A stretch of DNA of 64,000 nucleotides from Gallionella sp. (GTDB taxonomy: Bacteria > Pseudomonadota > Gammaproteobacteria > Burkholderiales > Gallionellaceae): contig JAQTWT010000001.1 in NCBI GenBank assembly GCA_028689145.1, positions 1 through 64,000 of the forward strand, read 5' to 3'. This document shows positions 25,261 to 35,358 of this stretch, in pieces. Within the stretch, counting starts at the first letter, position 1. Each line of letters begins with the position of its first letter. Below the pieces are notes generated by a model. It saw nothing but the letters and a program-made list of their open reading frames with translations, searched no databases and was not told where the DNA came from. The position numbers and the translations under genes are program-made.

Positions 25261-26355
25261 CTAACGCAACTTCGGTGTCCCACAAACCACATCCCCACAC
25301 TGCGCCCTATGCCGCAACGCATGGTCAATCAGCACCAGCGCCAGCATCGCTTCGGCAATCGGCGTGGCGCGGATGCCGACGCAAGGATCGTGGCGGCCTT
25401 CGGTGGATACGCTGACCGGCTCGCCCGCTTTGTTGATCGAGCGGCGCGGGATGTGGATACTGGAGGTGGGTTTGACGGCGTAATGGGCGACGATGTTTTG
25501 TCCGGTGGAGATGCCGCCGAGGATGCCGCCCGCATTGTTCGACAGAAATCCCTGCGGCGTGAGTTCGTCGCCGTGTTCGCTGCCCTTCTGCGTGACGCAG
25601 CCGAAGCCCGCGCCGATTTCGACACCTTTCACCGCGTTGATGCTCATCAGCGCGTAGGCGATCTCGGCATCGAGGCGGTCGAACACCGGCTCGCCCCAGC
25701 CCACCGGCACATTCTCTGCCACTACGCTGAGTCGTGCGCCGATAGAATCGCCGGATTTGCGCAGCGCGTCCATGTAGTCTTCCAGTTGCGCGATATAACT
25801 CGCGTCGGCGACGAAGAAGCTGTTGCCTTCCTCGTGCAGGTCGCCCCAGCTCTTGAACGGGATCTCGATCTCGCCGAGTTGCGCGAGGTAGCCGCGCACG
25901 TTGACACCGTAGGTTTCGTGCAGCCATTTTTTGGCAATCGCACCCGCCGCCACGCGCCCTGCCGTTTCTCTTGCCGAGGCGCGGCCGCCGCCGCGATGGT
26001 CGCGGATGCCGTATTTCTGCCAGTAGGTGTAATCGGCATGGCCGGGGCGAAAGGTGTCGGCGATGTTACCGTAGTCCTTGCTGCGCTGGTCTTCGTTGCG
26101 GATCAGCAGGGCTATCGGCGTGCCGGTGGTCTTGCCGTCGAACACGCCGGACAGGATTTCCACCGTGTCGGATTCGCGCCGCTGGGTGACGTGGCGCGAG
26201 GTGCCGGGCTTGCGCCGGTCGAGGTCATGCTGGATATATTCGGCGGAGATTTCCATGCCCGGCGGGCAGCCATCGACAATGCAGCCAATCGCCGCGCCGT
26301 GCGATTCGCCGAACGAGGTTACCGTGAACAAAGTGCCGAGTGTGTTTCCAGACAT
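25261..26355 (-). CDS. aroC: Chorismate synthase
   Basis: A 364-residue AroC, converting EPSP to chorismate with reduced [22 protein letters not shown] at the N-terminus, [10 protein letters not shown] and [14 protein letters not shown] are the family signatures. ATG 26355 gives the normal start MSGNTLG; the open frame extends 100 codons upstream but that part has no homology. It is divergent from the MDR oxidoreductase gene across about 90 bases. Confidence 0.95.
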   Translation of the reverse strand: MSGNTLGTLFTVTSFGESHGAAIGCIVDGCPPGMEISAEYIQHDLDRRKPGTSRHVTQRRESDTVEILSGVFDGKTTGTPIALLIRNEDQRSKDYGNIADTFRPGHADYTYWQKYGIRDHRGGGRASARETAGRVAAGAIAKKWLHETYGVNVRGYLAQLGEIEIPFKSWGDLHEEGNSFFVADASYIAQLEDYMDALRKSGDSIGARLSVVAENVPVGWGEPVFDRLDAEIAYALMSINAVKGVEIGAGFGCVTQKGSEHGDELTPQGFLSNNAGGILGGISTGQNIVAHYAVKPTSSIHIPRRSINKAGEPVSVSTEGRHDPCVGIRATPIAEAMLALVLIDHALRHRAQCGDVVCGTPKLR

Positions 26356-26444
26356 GACCGCCTCGCAAAAATAATGGTTTCTCGCCAAAACAACGGCGAG
26401 CAGTTTAACATACGGCACACCATGAAAAGCCGGAGGATTCACCG

Positions 26445-27443
26445 ATGAAAGCCATACTGATGACTGCCGCAGGCAGCGCCGAGGTGCTGCAACTGCGCGA
26501 AATCGACACACCCGAACCGCCCTCACCGCACCATCTGCGCGTGAAGCTGACCGCCGCCGGAGTGAATCCGCTCGATACCAAGCTGCGCGCCAAACCCGCC
26601 TATTATCCCGACCGGTTGCCGGCGATCCTCGGCTGCGACGGCGCGGGTATTGTCGATGCAATCGGCAGCGCGGTGACGCGCTTCAAGCTTGGCGATGCGG
26701 TGTATTTCTGCAACGGCGGGATTGGCGACGAGCCGGGCTGCTATGCGGAATACGCCACGCTGCACGAGGAGTATTGCGCGCTGAAGCCCGCCAACCTGAG
26801 CGTGCAGGACAGCGCCGCATTGCCGCTGGTGCTGATCACCGTGTGGGAAGCTCTGGTCGAGCGCGCGAATCTGCAGGCCGGGCAGACCATCCTGATCCAT
26901 GCCGCAGCAGGAGGTGTGGGGCACGTCGCGGTGCAACTCGCCCATCATCTCGGCGCGCGTATCGCGGTGACCGTCAGCAGCGACAAGAAGGCCGGACTGA
27001 CGCATGGCCTCGGCGCGGAAAAGATCATCAACTACAAGCAACAGGACTTCGTGCAGGAAATCCTGAATTGGACCAACGAAGAAGGTGCGGATGTGGTGTT
27101 CGACACCGTCGGCGGCGACACCTTCCTGCGTTCGCTCAACGCCGTGCGCATCGGCGGCAAGCTGGTCAGCCTGCTGTCCACCCCGCTGTCGCTGGCCGAC
27201 ACACAGCTGGCACGACTGCGCAATCTGTCGCTGTGCTATGAACTGATGCTCGCCCCGCAACTGTTCAAGCTGCACGACGAACGCATCCGCCAGCGCAAGA
27301 TACTCGAACAGGGCGCAAAACTGGTTGTAGCCGGCCATCTCGGGGTGCTGGTCTCCCACCAACTGCCACTGGAAAATGCCGCCGAAGCGCATCGTCTGAT
27401 CGAACAGGGCGGGACAACCGGCAAGATCATCCTGCTTCCGTAA
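26445..27443 (+). CDS. Zinc-independent MDR family oxidoreductase
   Basis: A 332-residue medium-chain dehydrogenase/reductase of the quinone-oxidoreductase type. [16 protein letters not shown] and [12 protein letters not shown] mark the GroES-like domain; the Rossmann motif [19 protein letters not shown] binds NADPH. The structural and catalytic zinc cysteines of alcohol dehydrogenases are absent. The likely reaction is NADPH-dependent reduction of a quinone or enone, but the substrate cannot be read from sequence. Confidence 0.87.
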   Translation: MKAILMTAAGSAEVLQLREIDTPEPPSPHHLRVKLTAAGVNPLDTKLRAKPAYYPDRLPAILGCDGAGIVDAIGSAVTRFKLGDAVYFCNGGIGDEPGCYAEYATLHEEYCALKPANLSVQDSAALPLVLITVWEALVERANLQAGQTILIHAAAGGVGHVAVQLAHHLGARIAVTVSSDKKAGLTHGLGAEKIINYKQQDFVQEILNWTNEEGADVVFDTVGGDTFLRSLNAVRIGGKLVSLLSTPLSLADTQLARLRNLSLCYELMLAPQLFKLHDERIRQRKILEQGAKLVVAGHLGVLVSHQLPLENAAEAHRLIEQGGTTGKIILLP

Positions 27444-27520
27444 TCCGGTCAAGCCGGAACACTTGACGTTACCACCGCCCTACCGATAGAATTCCCGACT
27501 ATTTAATTCAGGTAATCATC

Positions 27521-27835
27521 ATGAGCACAGATATCCAGCAGCGCATCCGCGAACAAGTGACCACGCATCCGGTGGTGCTTTACATGAAAGGCACCCCGCA
27601 GTTTCCGCAGTGCGGTTTTTCCGCCAACGCGGTACGCATTCTGAACTCACTGGGTGTAAAGGAATTCCTCGCGGTGGACATATTGCAGGATGCGGAAATC
27701 CGTCAGGGCATCAAGGATTTTGCCAACTGGCCGACGATTCCGCAGCTTTACATCAAGGGCGAATTTGTCGGCGGTTCGGACATCATGACCGAGATGCAGC
27801 AAAGCGGAGAGTTGAAACAATTGTTGGAAAGTTAG
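27521..27835 (+). CDS. grxD: Monothiol glutaredoxin, Grx4 family
   Basis: A 104-residue monothiol glutaredoxin with the CGFS active site in TPQFPQCGFSANAV and the glutathione-binding WPTIPQLYI and GGSDIM segments. The family binds a [2Fe-2S] cluster and passes it to iron-sulfur proteins. The gene stands alone, with a long non-coding region following it. Confidence 0.95.
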   Translation: MSTDIQQRIREQVTTHPVVLYMKGTPQFPQCGFSANAVRILNSLGVKEFLAVDILQDAEIRQGIKDFANWPTIPQLYIKGEFVGGSDIMTEMQQSGELKQLLES

Positions 27836-28044
27836 CCTGAGGGTTGTAAAACACCGCCATTGCGCTTCTCGCCCCCCGAGTTATTCACAGCGGGGTGGAC
27901 TTTAACCCCACCTCTGTTGTTTTCTTATAATTTGATTTATAAGAAATTAATCCATACCCGTTACAATCTGCACAAAATTTACACAGCATAACGACTGAAA
28001 AACTAGGCCGAAATATATAGATATTTCGGCATATATGAAAAATT
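27836..28044. other. AT-rich intergenic region with hairpin
   Basis: No gene is seen. It contains a GGGGTGG...CCCCACC inverted repeat near 27890 and a perfect 10-base-pair stem GCCGAAATAT/ATATTTCGGC at 28007-28030. The second hairpin lies directly ahead of the candidate small RNA and may be its control element. A lone TTATTCACA (27881-27889) matches a DnaA box, but I attach no meaning to one copy. Confidence 0.45.
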
Positions 28045-28157
28045 AGAGAGAGCGAATATAGTGCGCGCCGAGTGCTAGGGTAAACGGTTGGAAACGACTC
28101 GGCTTACCATACTCTCCTCCTAATTCGGGCGATCTGCTGATCGCCCATTTTTTTGTC
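28045..28157 (+). ncRNA. Candidate small RNA with intrinsic terminator
   Basis: The region folds by eye into a stem GCCGAGT (28067-28073)/ACTCGGC (28097-28103), with outer pairing of GAGAG near 28047 and CTCTC near 28112, then a single-stranded CTCCTCC stretch, then a perfect terminator hairpin. The CUCCUCC segment could pair with ribosome-binding sites, a common layout for regulatory RNAs. There is no open frame. I could not match it to a known RNA family, and the 5' end is uncertain. Confidence 0.5.
28127..28157 (+). terminator. Intrinsic terminator
   Basis: GGGCGATC and GATCGCCC form a perfect eight-base-pair stem with a TGCT loop, followed by a run of seven T on the plus strand. It closes the candidate small RNA. 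Confidence 0.85.
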
Positions 28158-28225
28158 CATTCGCACGAAAACCCAACTACAACTAAAAAATCATTCGCGA
28201 CAACACAAATATGGACGACACAAAC

Positions 28226-28258
28226 AAAAAGCCCGGCGCTTTCGCGCCGGGCTTTTTT
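28226..28258 (-). terminator. Bidirectional intrinsic terminator after csp gene
   Basis: AAAAAGCCCGGCGC, loop TTTC, GCGCCGGGCTTTTTT: a perfect GC-rich stem with A/T tracts on both sides. It lies 18 bases after the stop of the cold shock gene on the minus strand and can also stop plus-strand transcription. Confidence 0.92.
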
Positions 28259-28275
28259 GCCAACTCAAGAACCGA

Positions 28276-28479
28276 TTAAGGTGCCTGGATGTTGGAAGCT
28301 TGCTTGCCCTTAGGACCCTGAACTACTTCAAAGGTAACCTTCTGGCCTTCTTTGAGCGATTTGAAACCGCTCATGTTGATTGCGGAAAAGTGCGCGAACA
28401 GGTCTTCGCTGCCATCATCGGGAGTGATAAAACCAAAACCCTTTGCGTCGTTGAACCATTTAACTGTACCAGTTGCCAT
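28276..28479 (-). CDS. Cold shock protein CspA family
   Basis: A 67-residue single cold-shock domain with both RNP motifs, KGFGFITPD and DLFAHFSAI. It binds single-stranded nucleic acid as an RNA chaperone. The gene has a long 5' leader of over 150 bases toward clpS, as is common for cold-shock genes with structured leaders, and a strong terminator downstream. Confidence 0.95.
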   Translation of the reverse strand: MATGTVKWFNDAKGFGFITPDDGSEDLFAHFSAINMSGFKSLKEGQKVTFEVVQGPKGKQASNIQAP

Positions 28480-28717
28480 GTGTTTACTTCCTTACTAAAA
28501 AAACGGGGAAACCCCCCGCGAAACTGTTTGAATCTAAGATCGCACACGGCAAAACCAGTACTGCAGATACTTTGAATCAAACACCAGCGTGCTTTGTACT
28601 CCGGTTTAGTTGATATAGTCAAGGGGTTTTATAAAATATTTTCGATTAGACTTGAAAAAGCATCGCTAATCATCAACTATGCTAACCAAGCGAACTGTCA
28701 GAATGCATCCAGAAATT

Positions 28718-29026
28718 ATGGCTATCAAACACCAGAGCAATTCGGTACTTGCGCCGGAACGCGCTCAAACAAAGCCGCCGCGCCTGTACAAGGTGATTTT
28801 GTTCAATGACGATTACACCACGATGGATTTCGTGATTGAAGTGTTGCAGCGTTTTTTTGCGATGAACCGTGAACGTGCGCTGCAAACCATGCTCAAAGTT
28901 CATAATGAAGGCTCGGCAGTATGCGGGGTGTATTCGCTGGATGTTGCCGAAACCAAAGTAAGCCAAGTATCAATGTTCGCACAACAACATGGGCATCCGC
29001 TACGATGCGGCATGGAGGAAACGTAA
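28718..29026 (+). CDS. clpS: ATP-dependent Clp protease adaptor ClpS
   Basis: A 102-residue ClpS, the adaptor that delivers N-degron substrates to ClpAP. LYKVILFNDDYTTMDFVI contains the acidic pocket residues, and MLKVHNEGSAVCGVY is conserved. Three in-frame ATGs exist (28679, 28703, 28718); I took 28718 because it gives the usual short disordered N-terminus. It ends one base before clpA, so the two are co-expressed. Confidence 0.93.
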   Translation: MAIKHQSNSVLAPERAQTKPPRLYKVILFNDDYTTMDFVIEVLQRFFAMNRERALQTMLKVHNEGSAVCGVYSLDVAETKVSQVSMFAQQHGHPLRCGMEET

Positions 29027-29027
29027 A

Positions 29028-31280
29028 ATGATTGCGCAGGAATTGGAAGTCAGTTTACATATGGCGTTTGTCGAGGCCCGTCAGAAGCGCCACGAATTTA
29101 TTACCGTCGAGCATCTTCTGCTCGCCATGCTGGACAATGCTTCCGCCTTGCAGGTATTGCGTTCGTGCAACGTGAATATTGACGAACTGCGCCGGGTCGT
29201 CGCGGCATTTATCGACAAACATACGCCGACCATCGAGGGTGATGGCGATGTGGATACGCAGCCCACCGTCGGGTTTCAGCGCGTTATCCAGCGCGCGATA
29301 CTGCATGTGCAATCCACCCAAAAAAGAGAGGTGTCCGGCGCGAATATTCTCGCCGCACTCTTCGGCGAAAAAGACTCGCACGCGGTGCACTTCCTCTCGG
29401 AACGCGGTGTAAATCGCCTTGATGTGGTGAATTATCTTGTGCACGGCAGCGCAAAAAGCGAACCCGCCACCCCGCCGCAGCCGCATGGGGACAGCGAATC
29501 CGAACAAAAAAACGACGATGAAGGTGTATTAAAGCTATACACGCTGGATCTCAATGCGCAGGTTATGGCCGGCAAGATCGATCCGCTCATCGGACGCGAC
29601 ATCGAGCTGGAACGCGTGATTCAAACGTTGTGCCGCCGCCGCAAAAACAACCCGCTGCTGGTCGGCGAAGCCGGGGTCGGCAAAACGGCAATCGCCGAGG
29701 GTCTGGCGCGGCGCATCGTCGAGGAAGACGTGCCGGAAATACTCAAAGGCGCGCACGTTTATTCACTGGACATGGGTTCGCTGCTGGCCGGCACCAAATA
29801 CCGCGGCGACTTCGAGCAACGCCTCAAAGCGGTACTGAAAGAATTGAGCGAAGCGCCGAACGCGGTTTTGTTCATCGATGAAATTCATACCCTGATCGGT
29901 GCCGGTGCAGCTTCCGGCGGCACAATGGATGCGTCCAATCTGCTCAAACCGGTTTTGTCGAACGGCCAATTGAAATGTATCGGCGCGACCACCTATACGG
30001 AATACCGCGGCATTTTCGAAAAAGACCACGCGCTGTCGCGCCGCTTCCAGAAGATCGATGTGTCGGAGCCTTCCGTCGAACAGACCATTGCGATTCTGCG
30101 CGGTCTGAGATCGCGCTTTGAAGAGCATCACAGTGTCAAATACAGCGCGGCGGCATTGTCCAGCGCGGCGGAACTTTCCGCGCGCTTCATCAACGACCGC
30201 CACCTGCCCGACAAGGCTATTGACGTGCTGGACGAGGCCGGAGCCGCGCAGCGCATCCTGCCTAAATCGAAACAGAAAAAAATCATCGGCAAGCACGAGA
30301 TCGAGGAGATCATTTCCAAGATCGCGCGCATCCCGCCGCGCACCGTTTCATCGGATGACCGCAACACGCTGAAGACGCTGGACCGCGATTTGAAAGCCGT
30401 GGTGTTCGGGCAGAACAAAGCGATTGACGCGCTCGCCACCGCCATCAAGATGTCGCGCAGCGGTCTCGGCAATCCGCAAAAACCCATCGGCAGTTTCCTG
30501 TTCTCCGGCCCGACCGGTGTCGGCAAGACCGAAGTGGCGCGGCAGCTCGCTTACGCGATGGGCATGCCGCTGCATCGCTTCGACATGTCCGAATACATGG
30601 AACGTCATGCCGTGTCGCGCCTGATCGGCGCGCCGCCCGGCTATGTCGGCTTCGAACAGGGCGGACTGCTCACCGAAGCTATCAGCAAGCAACCGCATGC
30701 CGTGTTGCTGCTGGACGAGATCGAAAAAGCGCACCCGGACGTATTCAATATCCTGCTGCAAGTGATGGATCACGGCACGCTCACCGACAACAACGGACGC
30801 AAGTCCGATTTCCGCAACGTGGTCGTCATCATGACCACCAATGCGGGGGCAGAGTCGTTGAACAAGAGCCAGATCGGCTTCACCCAGAACAGCTCAAGCG
30901 GCGACGAGATGGTCGACATCAAACGCACCTTCACGCCGGAATTCCGCAACCGTCTGGATGCCATCATCTCCTTCGCGCCGCTGGATCACGGAGTCATCCT
31001 GCGCGTAGTGGACAAATTCCTGATGCAACTCGAAGAACAGTTACACGACAAGAAAGTGGAAGTCGTGTTTACCGATGCGCTCAAGGATCATCTTGCCGAG
31101 CACGGCTTCGATCCGCAGATGGGCGCCCGTCCGATGGCGCGCCTGATCCAGGACACCATCCGCTCCGCGCTGGCCGACGAACTGCTGTTCGGCAAGCTGG
31201 CAAATGGCGGCAAGATCATCGTGGACGTAAATGGCGGCAAGGTTGTGCTGGAGTTTGCCGAAGAAGCCGTGACAGTCTAA
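29028..31280 (+). CDS. clpA: ATP-dependent Clp protease ATP-binding subunit ClpA
   Basis: A 750-residue AAA+ unfoldase, partner of ClpP. The N-domain (residues 1-140) is followed by AAA1 with Walker A GEAGVGKT and Walker [11 protein letters not shown], and AAA2 with Walker A GPTGVGKT and Walker [15 protein letters not shown] 29028 has the strong ribosome site GGAGGA, which lies inside the end of clpS. Length is normal (E. coli 758). It works with ClpS encoded directly upstream. Confidence 0.97.
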   Translation: MIAQELEVSLHMAFVEARQKRHEFITVEHLLLAMLDNASALQVLRSCNVNIDELRRVVAAFIDKHTPTIEGDGDVDTQPTVGFQRVIQRAILHVQSTQKREVSGANILAALFGEKDSHAVHFLSERGVNRLDVVNYLVHGSAKSEPATPPQPHGDSESEQKNDDEGVLKLYTLDLNAQVMAGKIDPLIGRDIELERVIQTLCRRRKNNPLLVGEAGVGKTAIAEGLARRIVEEDVPEILKGAHVYSLDMGSLLAGTKYRGDFEQRLKAVLKELSEAPNAVLFIDEIHTLIGAGAASGGTMDASNLLKPVLSNGQLKCIGATTYTEYRGIFEKDHALSRRFQKIDVSEPSVEQTIAILRGLRSRFEEHHSVKYSAAALSSAAELSARFINDRHLPDKAIDVLDEAGAAQRILPKSKQKKIIGKHEIEEIISKIARIPPRTVSSDDRNTLKTLDRDLKAVVFGQNKAIDALATAIKMSRSGLGNPQKPIGSFLFSGPTGVGKTEVARQLAYAMGMPLHRFDMSEYMERHAVSRLIGAPPGYVGFEQGGLLTEAISKQPHAVLLLDEIEKAHPDVFNILLQVMDHGTLTDNNGRKSDFRNVVVIMTTNAGAESLNKSQIGFTQNSSSGDEMVDIKRTFTPEFRNRLDAIISFAPLDHGVILRVVDKFLMQLEEQLHDKKVEVVFTDALKDHLAEHGFDPQMGARPMARLIQDTIRSALADELLFGKLANGGKIIVDVNGGKVVLEFAEEAVTV

Positions 31281-31297
31281 TCTGCCTGTGTAAGGCG

Positions 31298-31403
31298 TAG
31301 GATGGGTTGAGCCCTTCAATGGTATTCAGGATAAACTCCGCGAAGCCCATCACTTCGTTCAACATGCCATTTGTTGGGTATCGCTACGCTTAACCCAACC
31401 TAC
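31298..31403. repeat. GTAGG...CCTAC palindromic repeat upstream of gluQ
   Basis: Arms GTAGGATGGGTTGAGC and GCTTAACCCAACCTAC enclose a longer body than other copies (106 bases). The element fills almost the whole gap between clpA and gluQ and ends 6 bases before the gluQ ATG, so it may displace the usual ribosome site. Confidence 0.85.
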
Positions 31404-31409
31404 GACCGA

Positions 31410-32306
31410 ATGCCATCCACACCTTATCGCGGGCGCTTCGCCCCCTCCCCCACCGGCCCGCTGCATTTTGGTTCGCTGGTCGCCGCAGTCGGCAGTTATC
31501 TCGATGCAAAACACAGTAACGGAATTTGGCTGGTGCGTATGGAAGACCTGGATGTGCCGCGTTGCGTAGCCGGTGCATCGGACAACATTCTGCATACTTT
31601 GGAGGCATTCGGCCTGCACTGGGACGAACCGGTCATCTATCAGAGCCAGCGCACTGCCGCTTACGAAGAAGCATTGCAGCAGTTGCAAACACTCGGCGCT
31701 GCCTACCCATGCGCCTGCACGCGCAAGGAGATTGCCGATTCGGCACTGCACGGTATAGACGGGCAAATCTATCCGGGCACTTGCCGCAACGGTGTTCCGT
31801 CCGGACGCGAAGGGCGCGCGTGGCGGGTGCGCACCGATGACCGGCCAATCGAATTTGACGACGCACTACAGGGGAGCGTCAACCAGCACCTCGAAAGCGA
31901 AATCGGCGATTTCGTGGTGAAGCGCGCCGACGGACTGTTTGCTTACCAGCTTGCGGTAGTGGTGGACGATGCATTTCAGGGCATCACCCATATAGTGCGC
32001 GGCGCCGATCTGCTGGTTTCCACACCGCGCCAGATTTATCTGCAGCGCTTGCTGGGATTACCCACCCCGGCCTACCTGCACCTGCCCGTCGCGGTAAACA
32101 CGCAAGGCGAAAAACTCGGCAAGCAAACTCTTGCGCGGCCCGTCGAAAAAACCAACGCTGCCGATACACTCTTCGATGTCCTAACCTTCCTGCACCAGCA
32201 ACCGCCTGTTGAATTGCAAAACGACAATATCAAACAAATAATAAATTGGGCGGTAGCGAACTGGCGACCCGATGCACTATTGAATAGCCGCCAGTTGATG
32301 ATATAA
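31410..32306 (+). CDS. gluQ: Glutamyl-Q tRNA(Asp) synthetase
   Basis: A 298-residue truncated GluRS paralogue that attaches glutamate to queuosine of tRNA(Asp). GRFAPSPTGPLHFGSLVAA holds the HIGH-like motif, KLGKQT the KMSKS-like motif, and CACTRKEI with a distant YPGTCR provide zinc ligands. The anticodon-binding domain of true GluRS is absent, as expected. The start codon is 6 bases from a palindromic repeat, and no clear Shine-Dalgarno sequence remains. Confidence 0.93.
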   Translation: MPSTPYRGRFAPSPTGPLHFGSLVAAVGSYLDAKHSNGIWLVRMEDLDVPRCVAGASDNILHTLEAFGLHWDEPVIYQSQRTAAYEEALQQLQTLGAAYPCACTRKEIADSALHGIDGQIYPGTCRNGVPSGREGRAWRVRTDDRPIEFDDALQGSVNQHLESEIGDFVVKRADGLFAYQLAVVVDDAFQGITHIVRGADLLVSTPRQIYLQRLLGLPTPAYLHLPVAVNTQGEKLGKQTLARPVEKTNAADTLFDVLTFLHQQPPVELQNDNIKQIINWAVANWRPDALLNSRQLMI

Positions 32307-32426
32307 ACGCCATTACCGAAGGTTCTTCCGCCCTACCCGGCTCCCTCGCGTCCTTGCCACATCGCAAGCAAACCTCACCGGATAATTTGAACGCGGCAAT
32401 ATTTAGCCTTCATTAGCCGGTATTGG

Positions 32427-32948
32427 TTACATCCTGCCAAGGTCATCAATCGCATCAACAACCATTCCCGTCCCAACCGCAATTAACAGAATGTCAGTTG
32501 CCACTCGCACATAGCGATGCCCCGCCGGCGGTTGGCCGATTTTCACGACGAGCTGCTGCGGCACATCGTAAAAAATCACATCACGCGGAAGCGCGCGGCC
32601 AACGACCCACTTACGCGCCTGACCGGGAGGCATGCAACCGTTGTGTTTTTTTGCCAATCCGGGAGGACAGCGACCGGAGCGGAACTGTGCGCGGTAATAG
32701 TCATCTGCGGCCATGCGGCGATGTTCGTCAAAATATTCGCCTTTTCCGGATTTGGCTTTGTTATGGCCGCTCGATTTGTCGCCACCACGTTGCCCGTCAT
32801 TTCTGTTTTCGTGCTTATCCTTGCGCCCGTGCTTGTCACCATCGCCGCCCGCCCCTGATGGTTTATCCGCAAAAGCCGAACCCGCCACCAGCATTCCGGC
32901 CAATACAAAAGCCAAGGTATGTTTTGTTTTAAAGGTAATTCGTTTCAT
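32427..32948 (-). CDS. RcnB/CigR-like periplasmic protein
   Basis: A 173-residue exported protein. The start MKRITFKTKHTLAFVLAGML with AGSAFA before DKPSG is a signal peptide. A charged Gly/Lys/Asp/His-rich linker (residues 30-70) leads to a conserved domain: CPPGLAKKHNGCMPPGQAR, LPRDVIFYDVP and YVRVATDILLIAVGTGMVV. This architecture matches the RcnB family, some of which affect nickel/cobalt homeostasis. ATG 32948 has GGAG upstream. A link to the nickel hydrogenase next door is possible but unproven. Confidence 0.8.
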   Translation of the reverse strand: MKRITFKTKHTLAFVLAGMLVAGSAFADKPSGAGGDGDKHGRKDKHENRNDGQRGGDKSSGHNKAKSGKGEYFDEHRRMAADDYYRAQFRSGRCPPGLAKKHNGCMPPGQARKWVVGRALPRDVIFYDVPQQLVVKIGQPPAGHRYVRVATDILLIAVGTGMVVDAIDDLGRM

Positions 32949-33320
32949 AGATATCTCCAAATAATAAATTGGGCAAATTGCTGCATAGACACCGATGGCG
33001 ATATTGAGCCGTATCATCCCCGACCATCTGTCCGCTTGGGATAATCTTCTTCGCCAAATATACGGTCTGTGCGCTAGCGAGCATTCAACCTAAAAACGCA
33101 GTTGACGGGTATGTAGGTGCGAATTCATTCGCATGAACAATGCCTTAAGTGCGAATAAATTCGCACCTACACAAACCACGTAACGTTTGAATTTTTGAGG
33201 CGTTCACCTTCAACTGCGTTTTATAGGTTTAAATGAGCGAAGGCAACATGCAAGATAAATGACCGGGGAGGTTTTCTGACAAGGAGCGAACAGCATGTCA
33301 CTCCAAACGTTGTACGCTTA
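32949..33320. other. Intergenic region with nested palindromes
   Basis: No gene is recognised between the RcnB-like gene and hoxW. The main content is the nested repeat at 33086-33232. The rest, including a purine-rich segment near 33265-33290, shows nothing further. Confidence 0.5.
33086..33232. repeat. GTAGG palindrome nested in a larger inverted repeat
   Basis: An outer inverted pair, AACCTAAAAACGCAGTTG at about 33087 and CAACTGCGTTTTATAGGTT at about 33211, encloses a complete GTAGG...CCTAC unit (33113-33170) whose arms GTGCGAATTCATTCGCA and TGCGAATAAATTCGCAC are nearly identical to the copy inside the M17 peptidase gene. Confidence 0.75.
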
Positions 33321-33788
33321 CTATGCGGCTATTTTCGCCATATGCCGCTCAAGCAATGCCATTGCCTGTTCGAGATTGTCCGCGGCCTGTGCACTGAGCG
33401 CATCACCCAGTTCAAAGCTGTAGCCGCGGATAGCCAGCATGCAGGTACTGGGCGGCAGATGCCCGTTAATTTGCTGTCCGGCAGCCAGCAGCGCGGAGGG
33501 GGAAACGGCGTGGCTGGTGAAACTATGATCGGTTTGCGCGGCGAGCGGCCCGAAGGCATACGGTTCTGCGCCGCTGGCGGCGGCATCAACGAAGATCACC
33601 TCATCGCGTCCGAGCAGATCCAGTACATATTCGACCTGCAACTGAAAGTCGGTCAGCAGCTCCGTATCGGGCAATTGCAGGGCTTGCAGGCGCTCGATAC
33701 ACAGCGAACCAAGCGCATCGTCCCCGCGACTGGGGTTGCCGATGCCGATGATGAGCCTCGGCGCGACAATTTCATGCAATTTTTTCAT
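33321..33788 (-). CDS. hoxW: Hydrogenase maturation protease HoxW
   Basis: A 155-residue HybD/HoxW-type endopeptidase that removes the C-terminal tail of the nickel-loaded large subunit. IIGIGNPSRGDDALG contains the first conserved Asp/Glu nickel-sensing region, and VIFVDAAASG the second acidic site. It is the last gene of the hox operon, separated from hoxH by a palindromic repeat. Confidence 0.9.
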   Translation of the reverse strand: MKKLHEIVAPRLIIGIGNPSRGDDALGSLCIERLQALQLPDTELLTDFQLQVEYVLDLLGRDEVIFVDAAASGAEPYAFGPLAAQTDHSFTSHAVSPSALLAAGQQINGHLPPSTCMLAIRGYSFELGDALSAQAADNLEQAMALLERHMAKIAA

Positions 33789-33793
33789 CTGAT

Positions 33794-33863
33794 GTAGGGG
33801 CGCGATTCACCGCGCCCTGATCTGTTCAGGTATCAAAAAGGGCGCGATGAATCGCGCCCCTAC
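33794..33863. repeat. GTAGG...CCTAC palindromic repeat between hoxH and hoxW
   Basis: Arms GTAGGGGCGCGATTCACCGC and GCGATGAATCGCGCCCCTAC. It fills the hoxH-hoxW gap and ends 7 bases after the hoxH stop codon. A stable hairpin here could protect the upstream mRNA or reduce hoxW expression. Confidence 0.9.
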
Positions 33864-33870
33864 AGGAGAA

Positions 33871-35358
33871 TCAGCCATTCCGCACAAGCGTGTCGATCTG
33901 TTTGCCCTCGGCATCAATGAGTTCGACTTCCAGCGGCATCTTGCCCAGCGCGTGGGTGGCGCAGGACAGGCACGGATCGAAGGCGCGGATCGCGACCTCA
34001 ATGTGGTTAAGCAGGCCTTCGGTGAGCTTGCGCCCGTCGATATATTGCCGCGCCACCTGACGAACTGCCTCGTTCATCGCCTGATTATTGTGGGTGGTGG
34101 AAACGATCAGATTACAGCGGATGATCTGGTCGTTGTCGTCCACCTTGTAATGGTGAATCAGCGTGCCGCGTGGCGCTTCAATTACGCCGACACCGCGCGC
34201 TTGACGTTTGCCGGTGCTGACCAGATCGTTGCCTTGCAGATCCGGATCGTTCAGCAATTCCTGAATCAGTTCGGCGGCATGCAGCATCTCGATCATGCGC
34301 GCCCAGTGGAAGCCCAGTGTCGCGACCGTTGCCGAGCCACCGTTAAACGCCATGAACGCCTTGCGCTGCTCTTCCGCCAACGGTGTAGGGATGAAGTCGC
34401 ATTGCGTCACGCGGCTCAACGGGCCGACGCGATACCAGCCGGTTTCCGGGCCGAGGCTGCGCAGGAACGGGAATTTCATGTATGACCATGGCTTCACATC
34501 CTCGAAAATCACGTCCCAGTAGTGCGAATAGTCGTAGTGATCGAGCAGCGTGTTGCCGTTCATGTCGCGCGCGCGCAGCCCGCCGTGATACAGATCAAGC
34601 GCGCCGTCCGCCCGCACCAGGTTGAGGGTGTGCGACTTGAATGTGCCGAAGTTATTGTAAAGGTCGAGATTCTGCTCGAACAACTGCCGCGCGATGCCGA
34701 CCGCAGCGCGGCTCCATTCGACCATCTGGCCGATGTCTTTGAGCAGATAGTCGCGTTCTTCCGCACTGACGTTCTTGTTAACGCCGCCTGGTATCGAGCC
34801 GGTGCCATGCACGCGCTTACCCGCCGTGACGCGGATCACTTCCTGCCCGTATTTGCGCAACAGCACGCCCTGCTTAGCGATTTCCGGATAGGCGGCAACC
34901 ACACCGACGATGTTGCGTTTTGCCACATCCGAATCGAAGCCGAACAATAAATCCGGCGAACACAGGTGGAAGAAATGCAGCGCGTGCGATTGCAGTATCT
35001 GCCCGTAGTGCATCAGCCGCCGCACCTTCTCCGCGGTCGGTGTGAGCGTCGCGCCGACGATCATGTCCATCGCCTTGGACGCGGCGATATGATGGCTGAC
35101 CGGGCAGATGCCGCATAGCCGCTGCACCATCACCGGCGCTTCCCAGTAAGGCCGCCCCTGAATGAACTTTTCGAAACCGCGGAACTCGACAATGTGCAGC
35201 CGCACCTGATGCACTCGGTCGTTCTCGTCCAGTAGCAGCGTGACCTTGCCGTGTCCCTCGACGCGCGATACCGGTTCAATCGCGACGCGGCGCAAGTTCT
35301 CCGGATGCGCGGCGGTTTCCAGATTATTAATGCCAGTATTTGCGGAGGTATCAGTCAT
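33871..35358 (-). CDS. hoxH: NAD-reducing hydrogenase large subunit HoxH
   Basis: A 495-residue [NiFe] large subunit of group 3d. The nickel ligands are in RLCGICPVSHHIAA (L1) and DPCLSCATHALG (L2, near the C-terminus). A tail of about 25 residues follows, the part removed by HoxW. ATG 35358 overlaps the hoxY stop by eight bases; ATG 35373 would add five residues. It forms the hydrogenase module with HoxY and works with the HoxFU diaphorase to couple H2 oxidation to NAD+ reduction or the reverse. Confidence 0.96.
   Translation of the reverse strand: MTDTSANTGINNLETAAHPENLRRVAIEPVSRVEGHGKVTLLLDENDRVHQVRLHIVEFRGFEKFIQGRPYWEAPVMVQRLCGICPVSHHIAASKAMDMIVGATLTPTAEKVRRLMHYGQILQSHALHFFHLCSPDLLFGFDSDVAKRNIVGVVAAYPEIAKQGVLLRKYGQEVIRVTAGKRVHGTGSIPGGVNKNVSAEERDYLLKDIGQMVEWSRAAVGIARQLFEQNLDLYNNFGTFKSHTLNLVRADGALDLYHGGLRARDMNGNTLLDHYDYSHYWDVIFEDVKPWSYMKFPFLRSLGPETGWYRVGPLSRVTQCDFIPTPLAEEQRKAFMAFNGGSATVATLGFHWARMIEMLHAAELIQELLNDPDLQGNDLVSTGKRQARGVGVIEAPRGTLIHHYKVDDNDQIIRCNLIVSTTHNNQAMNEAVRQVARQYIDGRKLTEGLLNHIEVAIRAFDPCLSCATHALGKMPLEVELIDAEGKQIDTLVRNG

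Noticed and set aside
27881..27889. TTATTCACA, a perfect DnaA box next to AT-rich DNA
   Set aside because: A single box without further boxes or dnaA/dnaN/gyrB neighbours is no evidence for an origin.
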